64,000 nt of DNA from Acidobacteriota bacterium (GCA_947467605.1 CANIII010000007.1:62001-126000); one strand, 5' to 3'; positions 1 through 8,757 are shown, counted from the stretch's first letter. The notes: generated by a model from the sequence alone, not told the origin. Translations and numbers: made by a program.

Positions 1-1203
1 ATCGCCCAGCAGATTCGTGGCCTCTGCGTGATCACGCTCGAGGTCGTAGAGTTCAGCTTTCGGCGCGCGAATGAACTTGTAGCGCTCGTCGGTGAGTGAC
101 GTCAGTTCGCTCCAGCCGAAGTGATACCGGCTCATCATCGCTTCCGAGTAGATACCTTGTGCGGCGAGCGTGCCGACGCCTGTTGCGACCGGGAGCAGAT
201 TGCGTCCGCGCAGTGCCGCCGGCGGCTTGAATCCCGCGGCAGCGCCAAACGTCGGAAGCAGGTCGATGTGTTGCACCGGCGTCGGCACTCGGCGACCGGC
301 CCCACGCTCTTTGGGCAGCTTGAGTATGAACGGCACGCGAATCGTGGGCTCGTAGAGGAATAGACCGTGCTCTTCTTCGCCGTGGTCGCCGAGGCCCTCG
401 CCATGATCGGCAACGAGCGCGATCGTCGCGCTGTCGTACCAATCGTGCCGCCGTAACTCAGCCAGCAGCGTGCCGACGGCCACATCCGCGGCGGCGATCT
501 CGCCGTCGTACGGTTCGAGATCCTTGAACTGCGCGGGTGGCTCGTATGGCCGATGCGGCTCGTACATGTGCACGAACATGAAGAGCTTGGGATCGACGTG
601 CGAGTTCATCCACGTCAGCGCCGCCGCCACTGTGGCCGCCCCGGAACGCTGCACCTGCGCAATCGGCCGATCGAGCGCGCCGACCGGCAGATCCGCGTTG
701 TAGGTATCAAAGCCACGGCCAATCCCGGTCTCCGGCCGCAACACATACGACGACACGAATCCACCCGTCGCGTAACCCGCTGTTTTGAACAGCGCCGCCA
801 TCGTCACTTCGTCCGACTTGACCGCGAAGCCGATGTTGTCGCGCACGCCATGTTCGAACGGCAACTGGCCGGTGAGCATCGATGTGTGCGACGGCAGGGT
901 CTGCGGCGCATGCGCGTAGGCGCGGTCAAAGACGACACCGTCTCGTGCGAGTGCGTCGATGTTGGGGGTGCGTCCCTTGCCGTAGCCGTAGACACTGAGA
1001 TGGTCGGCGCGCAGCGTGTCGATCGAAATCAGAATGACGGGTCCTGCCGGTGCCGGGCGCATCAGCCAGAAGACGCCGCCGCCGACTGACGCGACGAGGA
1101 TCAACACGCCGAGCAATCGACTGAGGCCAAAGCTGCTGGCAGCGGCCGGCGGCTGTTTGCGCGAGTGCGTCGCAGTGGGCTGAGGGCGACGAGGGCGCGC
1201 CAT
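1..1203 (-). CDS. Sulfatase-fold hydrolase with Thr at the nucleophile position (C-terminus cut by window edge)
   Basis: The start codon is at 1203 and the frame stays open to base 1, so the C-terminus lies outside the window. A Pro/Ala-rich N-terminus is followed by one membrane anchor (about residues 28-47). The alkaline-phosphatase/sulfatase fold then begins at ILISIDTLRADH, where D62 is the first metal ligand. The usual formylglycine motif C/S-x-P-S/A-R reads T102-L-P-S-H here, so Thr replaces the modifiable Cys/Ser and His replaces Arg. VADHGEG and GDHGEEEHG later in the sequence supply further metal-binding residues. In this superfamily a Thr nucleophile is typical of phospho-transferases and phosphodiesterases rather than sulfatases, so true sulfatase activity is doubtful. 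It is anchored with its domain outside the membrane and is divergent from the NamZ fusion. Confidence 0.85.
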   Translation of the reverse strand, partial: MARPRRPQPTATHSRKQPPAAASSFGLSRLLGVLILVASVGGGVFWLMRPAPAGPVILISIDTLRADHLSVYGYGKGRTPNIDALARDGVVFDRAYAHAPQTLPSHTSMLTGQLPFEHGVRDNIGFAVKSDEVTMAALFKTAGYATGGFVSSYVLRPETGIGRGFDTYNADLPVGALDRPIAQVQRSGAATVAAALTWMNSHVDPKLFMFVHMYEPHRPYEPPAQFKDLEPYDGEIAAADVAVGTLLAELRRHDWYDSATIALVADHGEGLGDHGEEEHGLFLYEPTIRVPFILKLPKERGAGRRVPTPVQHIDLLPTFGAAAGFKPPAALRGRNLLPVATGVGTLAAQGIYSEAMMSRYHFGWSELTSLTDERYKFIRAPKAELYDLERDHAEATNLLGD

Positions 1204-1227
1204 GAGAGGACTATCGCTCAGTATAAT
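1204..1227. promoter_or_regulatory. Divergent -10 elements for the sulfatase-like gene and the NamZ fusion
   Basis: On the plus strand a perfect TATAAT (1222-1227) lies 10 nt before ATG 1238. On the minus strand GATAGT (1215-1210) lies 6 nt before ATG 1203. No clear -35 or Shine-Dalgarno sequence accompanies either one. This spacing would make both transcripts leaderless or nearly so. It is inferred from sequence only. Confidence 0.45.
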
Positions 1228-1237
1228 TCAGCCACCT

Positions 1238-3649
1238 ATGCGCACTCGCCTGATGCTCGCCGTGCTGCTGGCCGTCGTCCTCCCGAAAACGACCTCGGGA
1301 GTCGTTGTCCAAACAACGACTCCCGAGGTCGTTTCTCGCCTGTCGCTGATCGACGCCGTCGTCGCTGACGCAATTGCGGAGAAGAAGGTGCCAGGCGCCG
1401 TTGTGCTGGTGGGCCACGGCAACCAGGTGGTGTTTCGCAAAGCCTATGGGAATCGGTCGCTGGTGCCGGTGACGGAGGCGATGACGCTCGACACGGTGTT
1501 CGATCTGGCGTCGCTGACCAAAGTCGTGGCGACGACCACTGCGGCAATGGGCCTGATCGAAGACGGCAAGATTCGGCTCACCGACTCGGTGGCGACGTTC
1601 ATTCCTGAGTTCGCCAAGTACGGCAAGGACCGCGTGACGGTGCGCCATTTGATGACGCACATGTCGGGGCTGCGCCCGGACGTCGACCTCGGCGATGCCT
1701 GGATCGGGCACGCCGCCGCCATTCATCTCGCATGCGAAGAAGTGCTCACGCAGGCGCCGGGCGTCAAGTTTGTCTATAGCGACATCAACTATTTTCTGCT
1801 GGCGGAGATCGTGGCCACAGTCAGCAAGCAGCCGTTCGAGCAGTACGTGCAAGACAGGATCTTCAAGAAGCTGGGCATGACCGAGACAATGTTCCTGCCG
1901 CCAGCCGCGTTGCGCGCGCGGATCGCGCCGACCGAAGCGTGCACCGCGGCGGGTGGTGCCTGCACAGGCACGGATACGACCATGATGCGCGGCGTGGTGC
2001 ATGACCCGACCGCGCGTCGCATGGGTGGCGTCGCGGGCCACGCCGGCCTCTTCAGCACGGCGGACGACCTCGCCAAATTCTGCCGCATGCTGCTTGGCGG
2101 CGGCGCGCTGCCCGGTGGTGCGCGCATCCTGTCGCCACTGACCGTCGCGCGCATGACATCGCCGTCGACGCCGGCCACTGAGCCCAATATTCGAGGGCTC
2201 GGTTGGGACATGGATTCGTCGTACTCGGCGAATCGCGGTGAATTGCTGCCGCTCGGCTCGTTTGGCCACACCGGCTTCACCGGCACCTCGCTCTGGATGG
2301 ATCCAGCGACCAACACCTTCGTCGTCATTCTCTCGAATCGCGTGCACCCGGACGGCAAAGGCGACGCGACGCCGCTCCGCGCGCGCATCGCCACGATTGT
2401 GGCGTCTGCGATCACCGACATTGCACCGGCACGAGCGCAGCAGCTGATGTGGCCGCGACAGGCGTTTGATTCGCAGACGGCCGCCGTGACGCCGCCGGCG
2501 ACAGTGCCCGTGCAGAACGGCATCGACGTCCTCGCCGCCAATGGGTTTGCGCCGCTGAAGGGCTTGCGCGTGGGCCTCGTCACCAATCACACTGGCCGCG
2601 CGCGCAACGGGCAATCGACGATCGACCTGCTGTTCACGGCATCGAACACGCCCGGGCTCGGCATGAAGCTCGTGTCGCTCTTCAGTCCGGAGCACGGTAT
2701 TCGCGGCATTCTCGACGCCAACGTGCCGTCGACAAAAGACGAAGCCACCGGTCTACCGATTCATTCGCTCTACGGCGACACGCAGCGGCCGACGGCCGCG
2801 ATGCTGGCCGACGTTGACGCGATGGTGATCGATCTGCAGGACGTCGGCGCCCGGTTCTACACCTACCCCACGACGCTGGCCTACGTCATCGAAGAGTGCG
2901 CCCGACAGCAGAAGAAAGTGTTTGTGCTGGATCGACCGAATCCTATCGGCGGCGTCGGCATCGAAGGCCCTGCGCTCGATGCAACGGCGACGTCATTTGT
3001 TGGCTACTTCGCCGGCATGCCGATCCGCCACGGCATGACGCTCGGTGAACTCGCGAAGCTCTTCAATGTCGAGAAGAAGATCAACGCAGATCTCACGGTG
3101 ATCGCGATGAAGAACTGGCGTCGCGACGCGTTCTTCGACGAGACCGGTCTCGCCTGGATCAACCCGTCACCGAACATGCGCAACCTCTATGAGGCGACGC
3201 TCTATCCCGGTGTGGGATCGATCGAATATGCCAACGTGTCGGTCGGTCGCGGCACCGACACGCCGTTTGAGCAGATTGGCGCACCGTGGATTAACGGTCC
3301 GGCGCTGTCCGACACGCTGAACGCACGACGCTTGCCCGGCTTGCGGTTCTATCCGGTGACCTTCACGCCGACGTCGGCCAAGTTTCCCAATGAACGCTGC
3401 GAAGGCGTCTTCATCATGATTACCGATCGTGTGGCCGTCCGCCCCGTGCGGCTCGGTGCCGAACTCGCTTCTGCCCTCATCAAGATGGCGCCTGACAAAT
3501 TTCTGCCCGACACCAATCTGCGGTTGATCGGTTCTGCGAGCGATGTCGCCAAGCTCAAGGCCGGCGATGACCCCGCGACGATCTCCGCTGCGTGGAGCGG
3601 TGCCGAGGCACGGTGGAGGCTGTTACGGGCCAAGTACCTGCTGTACTGA
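1238..3649 (+). CDS. Beta-lactamase-family amidase fused to NamZ-like (DUF1343) exo-N-acetylmuramidase
   Basis: An 803-aa exported protein. I prefer ATG 1238 to the upstream GTG 1202 because it begins a hydrophobic signal sequence (residues 1-15). Residues ~35-400 form a serine beta-lactamase/esterase domain with S92-L-T-K95, a Y180-S-D motif in the Y-x-N position, and GHTGFTG near its end. Residues ~428-803 are DUF1343, with TNHTG, SPEHGIRG, DLQDVGARFYTY and DRPNPI. DUF1343 proteins are exo-beta-N-acetylmuramidases (NamZ). In Bacillus subtilis the namZ locus also encodes AmiE, a beta-lactamase-fold muramyl amidase. The fusion therefore probably releases MurNAc and trims peptides during peptidoglycan turnover in the periplasm. 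The enzyme assignment is by family, and the substrate is inferred. Confidence 0.85.
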   Translation: MRTRLMLAVLLAVVLPKTTSGVVVQTTTPEVVSRLSLIDAVVADAIAEKKVPGAVVLVGHGNQVVFRKAYGNRSLVPVTEAMTLDTVFDLASLTKVVATTTAAMGLIEDGKIRLTDSVATFIPEFAKYGKDRVTVRHLMTHMSGLRPDVDLGDAWIGHAAAIHLACEEVLTQAPGVKFVYSDINYFLLAEIVATVSKQPFEQYVQDRIFKKLGMTETMFLPPAALRARIAPTEACTAAGGACTGTDTTMMRGVVHDPTARRMGGVAGHAGLFSTADDLAKFCRMLLGGGALPGGARILSPLTVARMTSPSTPATEPNIRGLGWDMDSSYSANRGELLPLGSFGHTGFTGTSLWMDPATNTFVVILSNRVHPDGKGDATPLRARIATIVASAITDIAPARAQQLMWPRQAFDSQTAAVTPPATVPVQNGIDVLAANGFAPLKGLRVGLVTNHTGRARNGQSTIDLLFTASNTPGLGMKLVSLFSPEHGIRGILDANVPSTKDEATGLPIHSLYGDTQRPTAAMLADVDAMVIDLQDVGARFYTYPTTLAYVIEECARQQKKVFVLDRPNPIGGVGIEGPALDATATSFVGYFAGMPIRHGMTLGELAKLFNVEKKINADLTVIAMKNWRRDAFFDETGLAWINPSPNMRNLYEATLYPGVGSIEYANVSVGRGTDTPFEQIGAPWINGPALSDTLNARRLPGLRFYPVTFTPTSAKFPNERCEGVFIMITDRVAVRPVRLGAELASALIKMAPDKFLPDTNLRLIGSASDVAKLKAGDDPATISAAWSGAEARWRLLRAKYLLY
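1287..1334. repeat. Perfect 22-bp inverted repeat with 4-nt loop, inside the NamZ-fusion coding sequence
   Basis: Bases 1287-1308 are the exact reverse complement of 1313-1334, with loop CCAA (1309-1312). Each arm is itself nearly palindromic (AACGAC...GTCGTT), so the hairpin is nested. It encodes residues 17-33, just after the signal-sequence core, and the frame stays open. It looks like a small palindromic element inserted in frame, or a strong hairpin in the early mRNA. Confidence 0.85.
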
Positions 3650-4575
3650 TCATCGCCAATCCCACGGCTGGGTATCACCAGCCGGCGTGGCGCGAGCCCG
3701 TCACACGCATCCTGTCGCAACTCGGACAGGTCGACGTCGTGACCGCGGAGTCTCCCGAGGGCACGACCGCCGCCGCTCGCGCGGCAGAGGATCGCGGTGT
3801 GAAGCTCGTCGTGGCTGCGGGCGGCGATGGGACGGTGCACCGCGTGGTGAACGGACTGCGCTCGGTAGACACGCACCTTGGCATCCTGCCCGTCGGCACG
3901 GGCAACGACCTCGCGTTTCATCTGGGTGTGCCGCCAGTTCCGGAAGACGCGGCGCGCGCGATGCTGTCGGAGACCTTCCGCGACATCGACGTCATTCGTT
4001 TCAACGGACGACGGGTGTTTACGTCGGGCATTTTCTGCGCGATCGCCGAAGCGGCGTACCTCGCCAATCGCATGAAGGCGCGTCGACCCTGGCTCGGCTC
4101 GCTCGTGTATCGGCTGGCGGCCGCTCAGATCATCGCCACACGAGGCGGAGAGGCCGTCGCGGGTGTGTTCGTGGCGAACATGCCGCGCCTCGGCGGCAAT
4201 CTCAGATTGCCGTCGGGCTCGGTGATTGATGACGGCCTCTGTGAAGTGGCGACACTGCGCGGTGGTCGCGTGCGATTGACGCGCACGTTGCTCGCGCTGT
4301 CGCTCGATCGTGCGCTACGCCACGGCGAACTGACGTGGCAACGCGTGAGTGAGACGATGTTGGAATTTGAGTCGGAGGTGATGGCGTTTGGTGACGGTGA
4401 AGATCTTGGTATGGGCCGTGCGTTTCACGCGGTCGTCGAGCCGGCCGCAGTGCGCGTGCGGTGCCCGCGCATCGTGTCGGCCGAAGGCACGTTCGTGCTG
4501 GCCGAGGATCAGGCTGCGATCCGGGCGGTGGCCGGATCGTTCAATACAGCATCAAGTACACGATCACGCCAGTAA
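3592..4575 (+). CDS. Diacylglycerol kinase-family (YegS/BmrU-type) lipid kinase
   Basis: A DAGK catalytic-domain protein of about 327 aa. Visible motifs are IIANPTAGY at the N-terminus, the GGDGTVHRVVNGL nucleotide-binding loop, PVGTGNDLAFHLG, and DDGLCEVATL in the C-terminal beta domain. Family members phosphorylate diacylglycerol, sphingoid bases or related lipids with ATP on the cytoplasmic face of the membrane. The natural lipid here cannot be read from sequence. Possible starts are GTG 3592 or GTG 3613. Both lie inside the 3' end of the NamZ fusion, so translation is likely coupled. Its 3' end overlaps the convergent DUF420 gene tail-to-tail by 35 bp. Confidence 0.88.
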   Translation: MERCRGTVEAVTGQVPAVLIIANPTAGYHQPAWREPVTRILSQLGQVDVVTAESPEGTTAAARAAEDRGVKLVVAAGGDGTVHRVVNGLRSVDTHLGILPVGTGNDLAFHLGVPPVPEDAARAMLSETFRDIDVIRFNGRRVFTSGIFCAIAEAAYLANRMKARRPWLGSLVYRLAAAQIIATRGGEAVAGVFVANMPRLGGNLRLPSGSVIDDGLCEVATLRGGRVRLTRTLLALSLDRALRHGELTWQRVSETMLEFESEVMAFGDGEDLGMGRAFHAVVEPAAVRVRCPRIVSAEGTFVLAEDQAAIRAVAGSFNTASSTRSRQ

Positions 4576-4951
4576 CCGAGACATACAACCACAGCGGCAG
4601 CGTGATCCTGGCGATCTTGCGGTGTCGTGCGACGTCCATGCGTAGCCCGCGCGCGAGCGTGATGAACTGAAACGGCAGAATGGCAGCAGCCAGAATCACG
4701 TGCGGTACGAGAATCGTGAAGTAGATCGTGCGCATGATGCCCGTGCCCGGGTACGGCTTCGAGCCGATGTTCGCGTGGTAGATCAGGTACGACGTCAGGA
4801 ACACACCAGACGTCGCGAACGCGGCGAGCATCGTGCGTTTGTGCCACGTGACGTTGCCGTTCTTGATGAAGAGAAACGCCACGACCAGCAGAACCGCCGA
4901 GCAGCCGTTGAGGATGGCGTTGAGCAACGGGAGATCAGCGATGTGCAGCAT
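4541..4951 (-). CDS. DUF420 membrane protein
   Basis: A 136-aa protein with four hydrophobic segments. DUF420-type features include an HKRTM motif after TM1-2, a SYLIYHANIG segment and HRKIARITLPLWLYVSVTG at the C-terminus. Conserved histidines in these helices suggest a metal or haem role. DUF420 genes commonly sit next to cytochrome-oxidase assembly genes. Here the ATG (4951) overlaps the ctaB stop codon (TGATG), so the two are co-translated. Role in haem-copper oxidase maturation is inferred from family and context. The 3' end overlaps the convergent lipid-kinase gene. Confidence 0.85.
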   Translation of the reverse strand: MLHIADLPLLNAILNGCSAVLLVVAFLFIKNGNVTWHKRTMLAAFATSGVFLTSYLIYHANIGSKPYPGTGIMRTIYFTILVPHVILAAAILPFQFITLARGLRMDVARHRKIARITLPLWLYVSVTGVIVYLMLY

Positions 4952-5796
4952 CAGCGTCGGCTCGCGGCCATCAAGATCAGCAACAGCGGCAGGTAGGTGA
5001 TGGAGGCCAGGAAGAGCGTGCGCGCGTTTTCACGCGAGCGATTCATGGCAAACACCATCGCCACGACCGAGAGCGTGATGCCCAGCACGAGCGCGCCGAT
5101 GCCATACGCGCGCCCGGTGAGGCCGAAGATCATCGGCAACACACTGGTTGGCACGAGGGCCGCCGCATAGACCACCGCCTGTCGTCCGGTCATCGCGCCG
5201 TCCACATCAATTACCGGTAGCATCGGCATCTTCGCGCGCGCGTAGTCTTCGCGATACATCCAGGCGATGGCCAGGAAGTGCGGCAGTTGCCAGAAGAACA
5301 TGATCGCGAAGAGCGACCACGACACAAATTCCGCTGAGCCGTGCGACGCCGCCCAGCCAATCATCGGCGGCAGCGCACCAGGCACCGCGCCGACGACGGT
5401 CGCGAGCGAACTGCGCGTCTTCAGCGGGGTGTAGACGACGACGTAGAGCAGGAGTGTGGCGAGCGCGAGCGCGGCGGCCAGTGGGTTGGCGCCCAGCCAC
5501 AGCATCAGCGTGCCGAGCGCGGACAGGCCGTAGGCCCAGGCGTTCGCCTGACCGACACCGAGTCGACCCTGCACCATCGGTCGATGGCGGGTACGTTCCA
5601 TCAGGCGGTCGACGTCGCGCTCGTGAATCTGGTTGAAGGCCGCGGCGCCGCTCGCGACCAGCGCCGTGCCGATGCAGGCGTTCAACATCAGCAGCGGGTG
5701 AATCGGGCCGGTGGCGCCCATGTAGTAGCCACCCGCGGTGGTGAACACGACGAGCGAGTTCAGCCGAACTTTCGTGAGAACCAGCAGGTCGTTCAT
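4951..5796 (-). CDS. ctaB: Protohaem IX farnesyltransferase (haem O synthase)
   Basis: A 281-aa UbiA-superfamily prenyltransferase with about eight to nine transmembrane helices. The diagnostic aspartate-rich motif reads NQIHERDVDRLMERTRHRP, and the second loop reads MYREDYARAKMPMLPV; both match the CtaB/CyoE family. It transfers a farnesyl group to haem B to make haem O, the precursor of haem A for terminal oxidases. It is the middle gene of a cupredoxin / ctaB / DUF420 operon on the minus strand. No oxidase subunit genes lie in the window. Confidence 0.93.
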   Translation of the reverse strand: MNDLLVLTKVRLNSLVVFTTAGGYYMGATGPIHPLLMLNACIGTALVASGAAAFNQIHERDVDRLMERTRHRPMVQGRLGVGQANAWAYGLSALGTLMLWLGANPLAAALALATLLLYVVVYTPLKTRSSLATVVGAVPGALPPMIGWAASHGSAEFVSWSLFAIMFFWQLPHFLAIAWMYREDYARAKMPMLPVIDVDGAMTGRQAVVYAAALVPTSVLPMIFGLTGRAYGIGALVLGITLSVVAMVFAMNRSRENARTLFLASITYLPLLLILMAASRR

Positions 5797-5824
5797 GGCA
5801 GGGGCGTCGCCTGAGTCTGTGCCG

Positions 5825-6613
5825 CTACTTCGCGGCGGACAGGGTGAAGTTGGCGGTCCCGGTCTGGCTCGCGCTGATCTTCACGTGCTGTGTGGATGTG
5901 CCGAACTTTTCGTGCCACGCCGCGAGTTCGTACTCACCCGTCGGGAGGCCCGGGATCGAGAACGTGCCGTCGGCCGAGGTCACAGCAAAGAAGGGATGAG
6001 CCATCACGCCGCCGTAGGCGGTCATCCAGCCGTGGACGTCGCACTTGAAGCGCACCATCACTTCCGGTGCCGTGAAGACCTGCGTCATATGGCTGCCCTG
6101 CACCGGCTGGCCCTTGTTGAATTCGCCGTTTACCATCGGCAGCGCGTGCACGTTGTGCAGCGTCGCGTCGCTGTTCACGATGTCGACCGCCTGACCGACG
6201 CGCACACCGAATATCCGCGGCGAGTAGCGACAGCCCTTCTGATCGAGCGATACCGCGGCGGTCGGCACGTCGAACGCGTACTCTGCCATGGTGTCTTTGA
6301 TGTAGACGAACGTGTTGGCGATGCCGCCATCAGCACTGATGAGCACCGCGTCGCTCTTGGTGTTGTTGCCGAGCGCCTGCATGCAGACCGGATCCGCGCT
6401 AATGCGCATCACGTCGGGGGCCGGCGGGGTGCCGGTGAACGAGACCTTGCCACTGATGGTGCCAGTCGTGGACGGGTCGACCTTCTTCGCGACGGCCGCT
6501 GTCTGGGCCGGCGCCGGTGCGGGCGTCTCTGCGCCGCAGGCCACCGCACCGAGGGCGGCGGACATCAACAAAATCAGGAGTGTTGGACGCATAGGAATGA
6601 ACGAATTTCTCAT
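5825..6613 (-). CDS. Cupredoxin-like lipoprotein with carboxypeptidase-regulatory-like domain
   Basis: A 262-aa exported protein with a lipobox-like LGAVAC ending at C26 (C19 if the start is the internal ATG at 6592, which gives a more typical signal peptide). Residues ~50-185 form a cupredoxin-like domain. LHNVH supplies a histidine and FKCDVHGWM supplies Cys, His and Met in the C-x2-H-x2-M pattern of type-1 copper sites. A short beta-sandwich with SADGTFSIPGLPTGEYELAAWHE closes the protein, typical of carboxypeptidase-regulatory-like domains. It is the first gene of the ctaB operon, so a role in electron transfer or copper handling for respiration is likely but inferred. Confidence 0.8.
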   Translation of the reverse strand: MRNSFIPMRPTLLILLMSAALGAVACGAETPAPAPAQTAAVAKKVDPSTTGTISGKVSFTGTPPAPDVMRISADPVCMQALGNNTKSDAVLISADGGIANTFVYIKDTMAEYAFDVPTAAVSLDQKGCRYSPRIFGVRVGQAVDIVNSDATLHNVHALPMVNGEFNKGQPVQGSHMTQVFTAPEVMVRFKCDVHGWMTAYGGVMAHPFFAVTSADGTFSIPGLPTGEYELAAWHEKFGTSTQHVKISASQTGTANFTLSAAK

Positions 6614-6641
6614 GCTACCATGTCAGATCCAGTCCTCTTGT

Positions 6642-6716
6642 GGCGATATCGTCTAGGGGTTAGGACATGTGGTTCTCAACCACAGAACCGGGGTTCGAAT
6701 CCCCGTATCGCTACCA
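6642..6716 (+). tRNA. tRNA-Glu (anticodon CTC), CCA encoded
   Basis: The full cloverleaf can be drawn. The acceptor GGCGATA pairs with TATCGCT (first pair G-U). The D arm is GTCT...GGAC. The anticodon stem TGTGG/CCACA encloses loop TTCTCAA with anticodon CTC. The T arm CGGGG-TTCGAAT-CCCCG is perfect. Discriminator A6713 is followed by a genomically encoded CCA. Confidence 0.95.
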
Positions 6717-6742
6717 ACGAACATCGTTCTTCGAATCGTCAG

Positions 6743-8692
6743 CTATCTCTGCAGCACACCCTGTGTCAGCAGATAGCGCCCCACAAGTGAACCGGCAGCC
6801 GTCGTCAAGTGGCCTGTGTCCCATGTGATCAGGTCTGTCGGCGCGCCTGGGACATGCGTCAGGCACCCCTCCGAATTGCACAGCAAGCGCATCAGGGACA
6901 CGTAGCGCACCGACGCCAGGTGATCAGTGACTCGCTCAAGTTGAGCATCGACGACGGAGGCGTCGGGAAAGAGGCCGATGCTCAATCGCTCGGGAATTCG
7001 ATAGCGTGGCGCATCCAGCACCACGCGTTGGGCGAGCAGCGCCGGGAGGTTGAGATTCCACAAGGGCGCCGGTCCAATCACCACGATGTTCGGCACCCCA
7101 CGCTGTCGCAGTTCCTCAATCGTCAGGAGCAGCTGTTGCGCAACAACCGGCAGCCGCGCCGTGGAATTCCCGGCGTAGATGGTCCAGTTGGCAAAGAGGA
7201 TCACGGTCATCGGGTGTACGCGCTGAACGGTTTCGAGAACGGACCTGTTGCTCTTCCCGCAGAACGGTTCGCCAAAGTCCCCGATCGGCGGGCATCCCTC
7301 CCGAGCGAAACTGGAAATGGCCACGTCGTTCTGGGCGACCTTCGTCAGTCCCGGATACAGTCGACCGGCGTGCGAGTCGCCCCAGAGCAGCACCGACGGC
7401 CCCTGGCCAATCCCCACATCGCACGACGCCGGAAACCCGTCCTGCAGTTTGGACAGAAAGCATTCACGGCGCAGATCGATTGCGTAGTCGTAGTTGTATT
7501 GAAGCAGACTGCCGACGCTGGCTGGGTAGCGCGAGGGCAGCCCGTGCTGACGGTACGTGACATACCCAGCCAGTCCAACAGCGAGCATCAGTCCGCAGAG
7601 CGTGAACACCACCCGTTTGCGCATCGCGCCAAAGCGGATGGGGCGTTCGACGAAGGCATACGTCGCCCACGCCAAGGCCACGCTCGCAAGAAGCACCGCC
7701 GCGCGAATGCCGATGGTCGGAATCGTCGCTTCAGCCTGCCTGACGAAGTGCAGCAACGGCCAGTGCCAGAGATACAACGGGTAGCTGATCAAGCCGATCC
7801 ACACGAGTGCCGGATGAGCCAGCGCCCGGCGATTGAGCCATGCGTCCGGCCCTGCCGAGATCACAAGGAATGCTCCGAGCGTTGGCAGCAGGGCCAACCA
7901 TCCCGGGAAGACATCTTCCGGTTTCAGCATCACCATTGCCGCGCCGATACACGCCAAGCCGACGGCGGATTGGACGTCGCGGTATCCCAACCGGCCCGGT
8001 GAGGGCTCTGGCAACCACGCCACCCGACTGCCCGGACCGAGGACGAGCGCCAGGCACGCTCCCAGCAACAGTTCCCAGAAGCGTGCAAAGGGAGAGTAGA
8101 AGGCCGCGACCGGATTCGTGTGAACGATCCAGAGACCCAGCGTCGCGGACAACAGCATCAGTGAGGCCGTGCACGCCAGCACGTTGAGTCGGGTCTTCCA
8201 GATGACCCACAAGAGTACTGGCCACAGCATGTAGAACTGCTCTTCGATGCCGAGCGACCACAGGTGGAGAAGGGGCTTGGTTTCGGGCAGGTCGAAATAT
8301 CCGGATTCTCGCCAGGACGTCAGGTTGGCGACAAAGCCGGCGGCGGAGGCGACGTGCTTGCCCAATGCCGCGTAGTCGTTGGGCAACACAAAGAACCATC
8401 CGTACACACCGCAGCCACAGAGCACGACGATGAGCGCGGGAAAGATCCGTCTGATTCGGCGTGCGTAGAAGTCGCGAAAGCTGAACGATTCGCGTCGCAG
8501 GCCCTCCACGAGAATGCCCGAGATCAAGAATCCGGAGATGACAAAGAACACATCAACGCCGACAAAGCCCCCCGTGAGGCGGGCAGGGAACGCATGGAAG
8601 CACATCACTGCCAACACGGCGACGGCACGCAGGCCGTCGACATCAGGGCGATAGGTGAGCGCAGTATCGCTCGTCAATTTGCTCTCTTGCAC
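6743..8692 (-). CDS. Membrane O-acyltransferase (OafA/YrhL family) with C-terminal SGNH domain
   Basis: A 649-aa protein. The N-terminal acyltransferase-3 domain (residues ~12-360, about ten membrane helices) opens with YRPDVDGLRAVAVLAVMCFH, carrying the conserved DGLRA and catalytic-type His. GVDVFFVISGFLI and WSLGIEEQFY follow. The C-terminal SGNH domain contains LLWGDSHAGRLYPGL with the nucleophile Ser, and a late DTGHLT in the D-x-x-H block. Such fusions O-acetylate peptidoglycan, lipopolysaccharide O-antigen or exopolysaccharide outside the membrane. The substrate is not predictable here. The GTG start at 8692 is supported by TACAGT only 7 nt upstream. The gene ends 26 nt from the tRNA-Glu. 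Confidence 0.9.
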   Translation of the reverse strand: MQESKLTSDTALTYRPDVDGLRAVAVLAVMCFHAFPARLTGGFVGVDVFFVISGFLISGILVEGLRRESFSFRDFYARRIRRIFPALIVVLCGCGVYGWFFVLPNDYAALGKHVASAAGFVANLTSWRESGYFDLPETKPLLHLWSLGIEEQFYMLWPVLLWVIWKTRLNVLACTASLMLLSATLGLWIVHTNPVAAFYSPFARFWELLLGACLALVLGPGSRVAWLPEPSPGRLGYRDVQSAVGLACIGAAMVMLKPEDVFPGWLALLPTLGAFLVISAGPDAWLNRRALAHPALVWIGLISYPLYLWHWPLLHFVRQAEATIPTIGIRAAVLLASVALAWATYAFVERPIRFGAMRKRVVFTLCGLMLAVGLAGYVTYRQHGLPSRYPASVGSLLQYNYDYAIDLRRECFLSKLQDGFPASCDVGIGQGPSVLLWGDSHAGRLYPGLTKVAQNDVAISSFAREGCPPIGDFGEPFCGKSNRSVLETVQRVHPMTVILFANWTIYAGNSTARLPVVAQQLLLTIEELRQRGVPNIVVIGPAPLWNLNLPALLAQRVVLDAPRYRIPERLSIGLFPDASVVDAQLERVTDHLASVRYVSLMRLLCNSEGCLTHVPGAPTDLITWDTGHLTTAAGSLVGRYLLTQGVLQR

Positions 8693-8699
8693 GCAACGT

Positions 8700-8705
8700 A
8701 CTGTA
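8700..8705 (-). promoter_or_regulatory. -10 element of the acyltransferase gene
   Basis: TACAGT on the minus strand, 7 nt before GTG 8692, with no Shine-Dalgarno sequence. It is consistent with a leaderless transcript. Confidence 0.4.
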
Positions 8706-8757
8706 TTCCCGATACATCACCTCGCGGAACTCAGGGACGCCGAGCGAGCGCAAATGC

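Noticed and set aside
6642-8692. tRNA-Glu as an integration site for a mobile element carrying the acyltransferase gene
   Set aside because: The acyltransferase gene lies directly beside the tRNA, but I found no duplicated tRNA 3' end, integrase or other phage gene.
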